DNA from: AC-50 sp035640455 | Lineage (GTDB): Bacteria > Actinomycetota > Thermoleophilia > Gaiellales > Gaiellaceae | Direction of reading: 5' to 3' | Length of the DNA: 16,693 bases | Assembly: GCA_035640455.1 (NCBI GenBank) | Contig: DASQWB010000154.1 | Location: 1 to 16,693 of the forward strand | In this document: in pieces, positions 14,187 through 16,693 of the stretch | Layout of the letters: the number at the start of each line of letters is the position of its first letter | How positions within the stretch are numbered: position 1 is the first letter of the stretch | Notes under the pieces: generated by a model | The model's input: only the letters and a program-made list of their open reading frames with translations | What the model was told of the DNA's origin: nothing | The model's database searches: none | Translations under genes and position numbers: made by a program

Positions 14187-14405
14187 GGTCAAAGCGTGGC
14201 TGCGTCGGCGTGTTGCTGCTATCTGCGACACTGCGCGTCTTGGCTGCCGAGATGGTGCTGAAGCCGGGGAGGCGCCGAACACGGCATGGCTTGGCCCGCG
14301 CCCGGAGCCCAGGGCGAGGGGCCGCTCCTCGAACCCCTACGTTGTCCAGCGCGAGGCATATCCTCAATTCGATGAAGGTCGGCGCTACTTGCCTGTTGCG
14401 AACTG

Positions 14406-14993
14406 ATGGCGGAGGCAATAGGTTTTGTGGACGACGTTGCGGCGATGCTGCTGTCTCTTTTGGAGTGGAGCGAGCGAGACGTGGGCAAATTCGGATCAAT
14501 GGCAGTGGTGTCAGCTATGGCTGACGCTGGTCCTGGCGATCAGATCGGTTCGACGGTTGCGTTGGGCCTGCTCGCCGAGAACATGGTCGGCGTCTCTGCG
14601 AGGCTTCTCGCTGATCGTGGCCTCACGGCACGTGATCGCGCGGCGCTGAAGAGTGCTCAGCGCTTCCTGTTGGGGCTTCGGGATGCTGCGGATATGCCGA
14701 TGCCTATAACCAGCCGCAGGCGACTAGCCCCCGCCGCGGGCGGTATGGCGCTTCGCGCTGTCCGTGATGTGCAACTAGTAGACAAGGCAGCTGACCACGA
14801 CTCAGTGTCTGAGTACGTCACTGATCTCGCTGAGCTTCTTCAGCGCGCGACTGACGACAAGCTACTTGGACCCGACCGTCACCGTTTCGCGATCGTGATG
14901 AGACTGTTCGAGACCCTTGGTGAGTTGCTGCTAAGGCGGACGGACGAGTACACGCTGGCGCGTCTATCGAGCGGCGTCGTCTCGGTTCACTAG
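14406..14993 (+). CDS. Helical protein of unknown function, first gene of a three-gene set
   Basis: A 195-residue protein with no family I recognise. It is predicted to be mostly helical: a hydrophobic stretch near the start (FVDDVAAMLLSLLEW), a Leu/Ala-rich middle (ALGLLAENMVGVSARLLAD), and LAELLQRATDD and RLFETLGELLLRR toward the end. No signal peptide, transmembrane helix or metal motif is obvious. The start is ambiguous: the ATG at 14406 has no ribosome binding site, whereas GGAGG (14411-14415) lies inside this reading frame, 11 nt before a GTG at 14427 that would give a protein seven residues shorter. The next gene begins 12 nt after its stop on the same strand, suggesting an operon with the zincin-like and deaminase-like genes. 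Confidence 0.6.
   Translation: MAEAIGFVDDVAAMLLSLLEWSERDVGKFGSMAVVSAMADAGPGDQIGSTVALGLLAENMVGVSARLLADRGLTARDRAALKSAQRFLLGLRDAADMPMPITSRRRLAPAAGGMALRAVRDVQLVDKAADHDSVSEYVTDLAELLQRATDDKLLGPDRHRFAIVMRLFETLGELLLRRTDEYTLARLSSGVVSVH
14411..14415 (+). promoter_or_regulatory. GGAGG that may set the start of the 195-residue gene at 14427
   Basis: A Shine-Dalgarno-like GGAGG lies downstream of the first ATG (14406) and 11 nt before an in-frame GTG at 14427. It argues for the later start, although the spacing is slightly long. Confidence 0.35.
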
Positions 14994-15005
14994 CCTGCGA
15001 TCGAT

Positions 15006-16421
15006 GTGAGCGCGGCTGCTTCCGGCGAGATCGATAACGCCGCCGCAGACTTCCAGTTCCTAGCTGAGGCGACGCTCCGGCTTATTGCGACGCTGCATGT
15101 CGAGCTTCGGCGTGTTCAATCACAGGCGTACGCCGTCAGTCCGCACTCGAGCTTCACCGGCGAGTCTTCCTCCGAGGCGAGAACGGCTGATGTTCACCAG
15201 GCGGTGCATTTGCTCGAGCTCATCCTGGAAGCGACTGCGGCACAAGTGAGAGACGCTCTGGCCGACTTTGGGTCTAGCAGCCACGAATACCGTCTCTCAC
15301 TCGCGCGCTTCGTTCGTTTCCACAACTTCAACATCAGGAGCCTTCACCGCGCGATTCCGTGGCTCGAGGCGGCCGCGGCGTCGCGTGTGCCGTTAGGCGC
15401 TCGCTATTTGCTTGAGGAAGCTGTCTCAGCGCTCCTACGACCGCGCGCGAATCTCATACTCGTGCCCGAGGCCGCGTATAGCTACACAACCGAGCCATCG
15501 CCTTTTCGGGAGCTAGCCGAGAGCCTCTTTATCGAGTATCCCGAGGAGCCTCTGCTCATCGTCGCGTACTTTCCGGTCCGCGAAGACCGCGCTCTGCTAT
15601 ATCCGCTCCTTGTGCATGAGATCGCACACCGTGCCGTTGATGAGCATTCGCTCCGCGTCGAGGCCCTCGCATCGGCCTCTAGCGAGCTATCTGGAGTTCC
15701 TGCGGAGTTGGCTAAAGCTCGGGCGCAGCTTGCTGCTAGCGGCTCGCTCGACGCCGACACAATCAAGCTGCGAGTCGACGACTTGTTTGCTCAGTGGGTC
15801 GAGGAGATTCTGTGCGATGCCCTGGCGCTTGCATACCTTGGTCCTGGTTACTTACTTCCCTTCGCGGCAACCGTGCATGCAATGACGTCTCCTGGCATTC
15901 CGTATGAGGGACACCCTACCTCCGCGTTGCGACTGCGCGTGATGCACGACGCGATGAAGGTTTCGGGTTGGTGGACGATCCTGGAAGCTGCTTTGCCGCG
16001 GATCATTCCATGGCTTGAATACGTCAGTTCGCGGCCGCGAGCTGACGTACAGTCCTATCCCGAAGCGCTTGATCAAGCAGTGCTCTTACTCGCACCTGGC
16101 ATTTTTGAAGCTGCTAAGCGACATCTCGGCGACCGTTGGTTCACCGTCGAACAATTTGCTGCACCAGAGAGCGAAATCATAGAGATGCTTCAAGATGAGA
16201 TCTTTCCGGCGCAGCTGACCAGCGGCGAGGCGCCCGATCGGCGCGCCATTGTGTGCGCCACGTGGTTTCACATGCTTGGAAGCGACGCTGTTCCGGCTGA
16301 TCTGCACGCGGCTATCAGTGACGACCGCATGAACGCGTTCCTGATGAAGGCGATTGAGATGAGTATCGTCCTCGATGCTTGGCGTGGCGAAGCGTCCTCT
16401 TCCTTTGGAGACGCTTTTTGA
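15006..16421 (+). CDS. Zincin-like (HEIAH) protein of unknown function
   Basis: A 471-residue protein. A zinc-metallopeptidase-type helix, LLVHEIAHRAVDEHS, places HEIAH at residues 204-208. A second conserved-looking block follows about 60 residues later, WVEEILCDALALAYLGPGYL (264-283), with Glu/Asp residues placed to supply the third metal ligand, and then GHPTSALRLRVM. This HExxH plus E-x-x-x-D plus GPxY layout is that of a zincin. I cannot name the family, and proteolytic activity is inferred. The N-terminal 190 residues are helical and unrecognised; there is no signal peptide, so it acts in the cytoplasm. GTG at 15006 is the start used; the ATG two bases earlier runs straight into TGA. 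Its stop overlaps the next start (TGATG). Confidence 0.75.
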   Translation: MSAAASGEIDNAAADFQFLAEATLRLIATLHVELRRVQSQAYAVSPHSSFTGESSSEARTADVHQAVHLLELILEATAAQVRDALADFGSSSHEYRLSLARFVRFHNFNIRSLHRAIPWLEAAAASRVPLGARYLLEEAVSALLRPRANLILVPEAAYSYTTEPSPFRELAESLFIEYPEEPLLIVAYFPVREDRALLYPLLVHEIAHRAVDEHSLRVEALASASSELSGVPAELAKARAQLAASGSLDADTIKLRVDDLFAQWVEEILCDALALAYLGPGYLLPFAATVHAMTSPGIPYEGHPTSALRLRVMHDAMKVSGWWTILEAALPRIIPWLEYVSSRPRADVQSYPEALDQAVLLLAPGIFEAAKRHLGDRWFTVEQFAAPESEIIEMLQDEIFPAQLTSGEAPDRRAIVCATWFHMLGSDAVPADLHAAISDDRMNAFLMKAIEMSIVLDAWRGEASSSFGDAF

Positions 16422-16693
16422 TGACAGTTCTCAAGTTCGAGGATCTCCGCGCAGCGATGCGCGCCACCGACCGCGACGAACGGCTGGTGATCATGCCCTT
16501 ACTTGACCGAGAGCAGGTCGGGTCGTCGTCCGTGGACCTTCGGTTGGGAAGCGAGTTTCTTCTCCTCCGCCGAACGCGCCGCGCCGGTCTCGATCCGGCC
16601 GCAGGACAGATTGGAAGACACGTCGCGGAGATGCAGGACCGCGTTACTGTGCCGCTCGGAGAAGGTCTGTGGCTCCATCCTGGCCAATTTGTG
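16421..16693 (+). CDS. dCTP deaminase-like protein (partial, cut by window end)
   Basis: The first 91 residues of a dCTP deaminase/dUTPase-fold protein. LKFEDLRAAM at the start matches the Dcd N-terminal helix. VGSSSVDLRLGSEFLLLRR (residues 33-51) is the family's PSSVDLRLG signature, and WLHPGQFV at the cut corresponds to the strand before the catalytic region. The catalytic glutamate lies beyond the window. Dcd converts dCTP to dUTP; dedicated homologues deplete deoxynucleotides during phage infection. The ATG overlaps the previous stop by one base, and TTTGGAG (16404-16410) precedes it by 10 nt. The position in an accessory operon with the zincin-like gene favours a defence-type paralogue over housekeeping Dcd, but this is inference. 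Confidence 0.85.
   Translation, partial: MTVLKFEDLRAAMRATDRDERLVIMPLLDREQVGSSSVDLRLGSEFLLLRRTRRAGLDPAAGQIGRHVAEMQDRVTVPLGEGLWLHPGQFV

Noticed and set aside
13693..14499. Minus-strand frame of 268 residues right of the insertion sequence
   Set aside because: Crosses the DUF2188 remnant and the start of the 195-residue gene; Arg/Ser-rich, no recognisable domain.
1..16693. CRISPR array or rRNA genes
   Set aside because: No regularly spaced repeats and no rRNA-like conserved stretches seen; only one tRNA was found.

Overview
The window reads as a high-GC actinobacterial chromosome. The base composition, frequent GTG starts, a NucS-type mismatch endonuclease instead of MutS/MutL, and the style of the housekeeping genes suggest a deep-branching actinobacterium such as a Thermoleophilia/Solirubrobacterales-like lineage. 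The lineage is an inference from gene style, not a search.

Region 1 (1-3371) looks like core chromosome. It holds a PspA/IM30-like membrane-stress protein (-), a glyoxalase-II-like metallo-beta-lactamase-fold hydrolase (+), an AlkZ-like winged-helix protein (-), the endonuclease NucS (+) and a tRNA-Ala(CGC). The protein genes are packed with almost no space between them: one pair overlaps tail to tail, and another pair has divergent starts only about 30 bp apart.

Region 2 (3372-4391) starts at the 3' end of the tRNA. It carries a hairpin, a tandem 8-bp direct repeat of the kind found at integrase arm sites, and about 0.9 kb of decayed coding sequence. The decayed part includes a frameshifted DRGH-type DNA/RNA non-specific endonuclease. 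This looks like the left edge of a genomic island inserted at tRNA-Ala. Everything to its right is accessory in character, and the island's other end is not in the window.

Region 3 (4392-7112) contains a DprA/Smf-like protein (+) facing a HAD-phosphatase/ComF-like phosphoribosyltransferase/zinc-ribbon fusion (-), with a small winged-helix protein upstream of the fusion on the same strand. It looks like an accessory DNA-processing plus nucleotide-metabolism module.

Region 4 (7351-12051) is an apparent operon behind a recognisable sigma70-type promoter. It encodes two tandem paralogous ParB-fold proteins, a third divergent ParB-fold protein whose start abuts the second gene's stop, and a beta-class DNA methyltransferase that appears to have its own leaderless promoter. 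No restriction nuclease accompanies the methyltransferase. This is one of the two strongest candidates for an undescribed system.

Region 5 (12052-14405) is a scar: an insertion sequence with 18-bp imperfect terminal inverted repeats and a frameshifted rve-type transposase, then a hairpin terminator, gene fragments and a broken DUF2188-like gene.

Region 6 (14406-16693) is a second candidate operon (+): a 195-residue helical protein of unknown function, a 471-residue protein with a zincin HEIAH motif, and a dCTP-deaminase-like protein cut by the window end. The last two are coupled by a TGATG overlap. dCTP-deaminase-like enzymes are known to act in anti-phage defence by depleting nucleotides, so this is a plausible three-gene conflict module.
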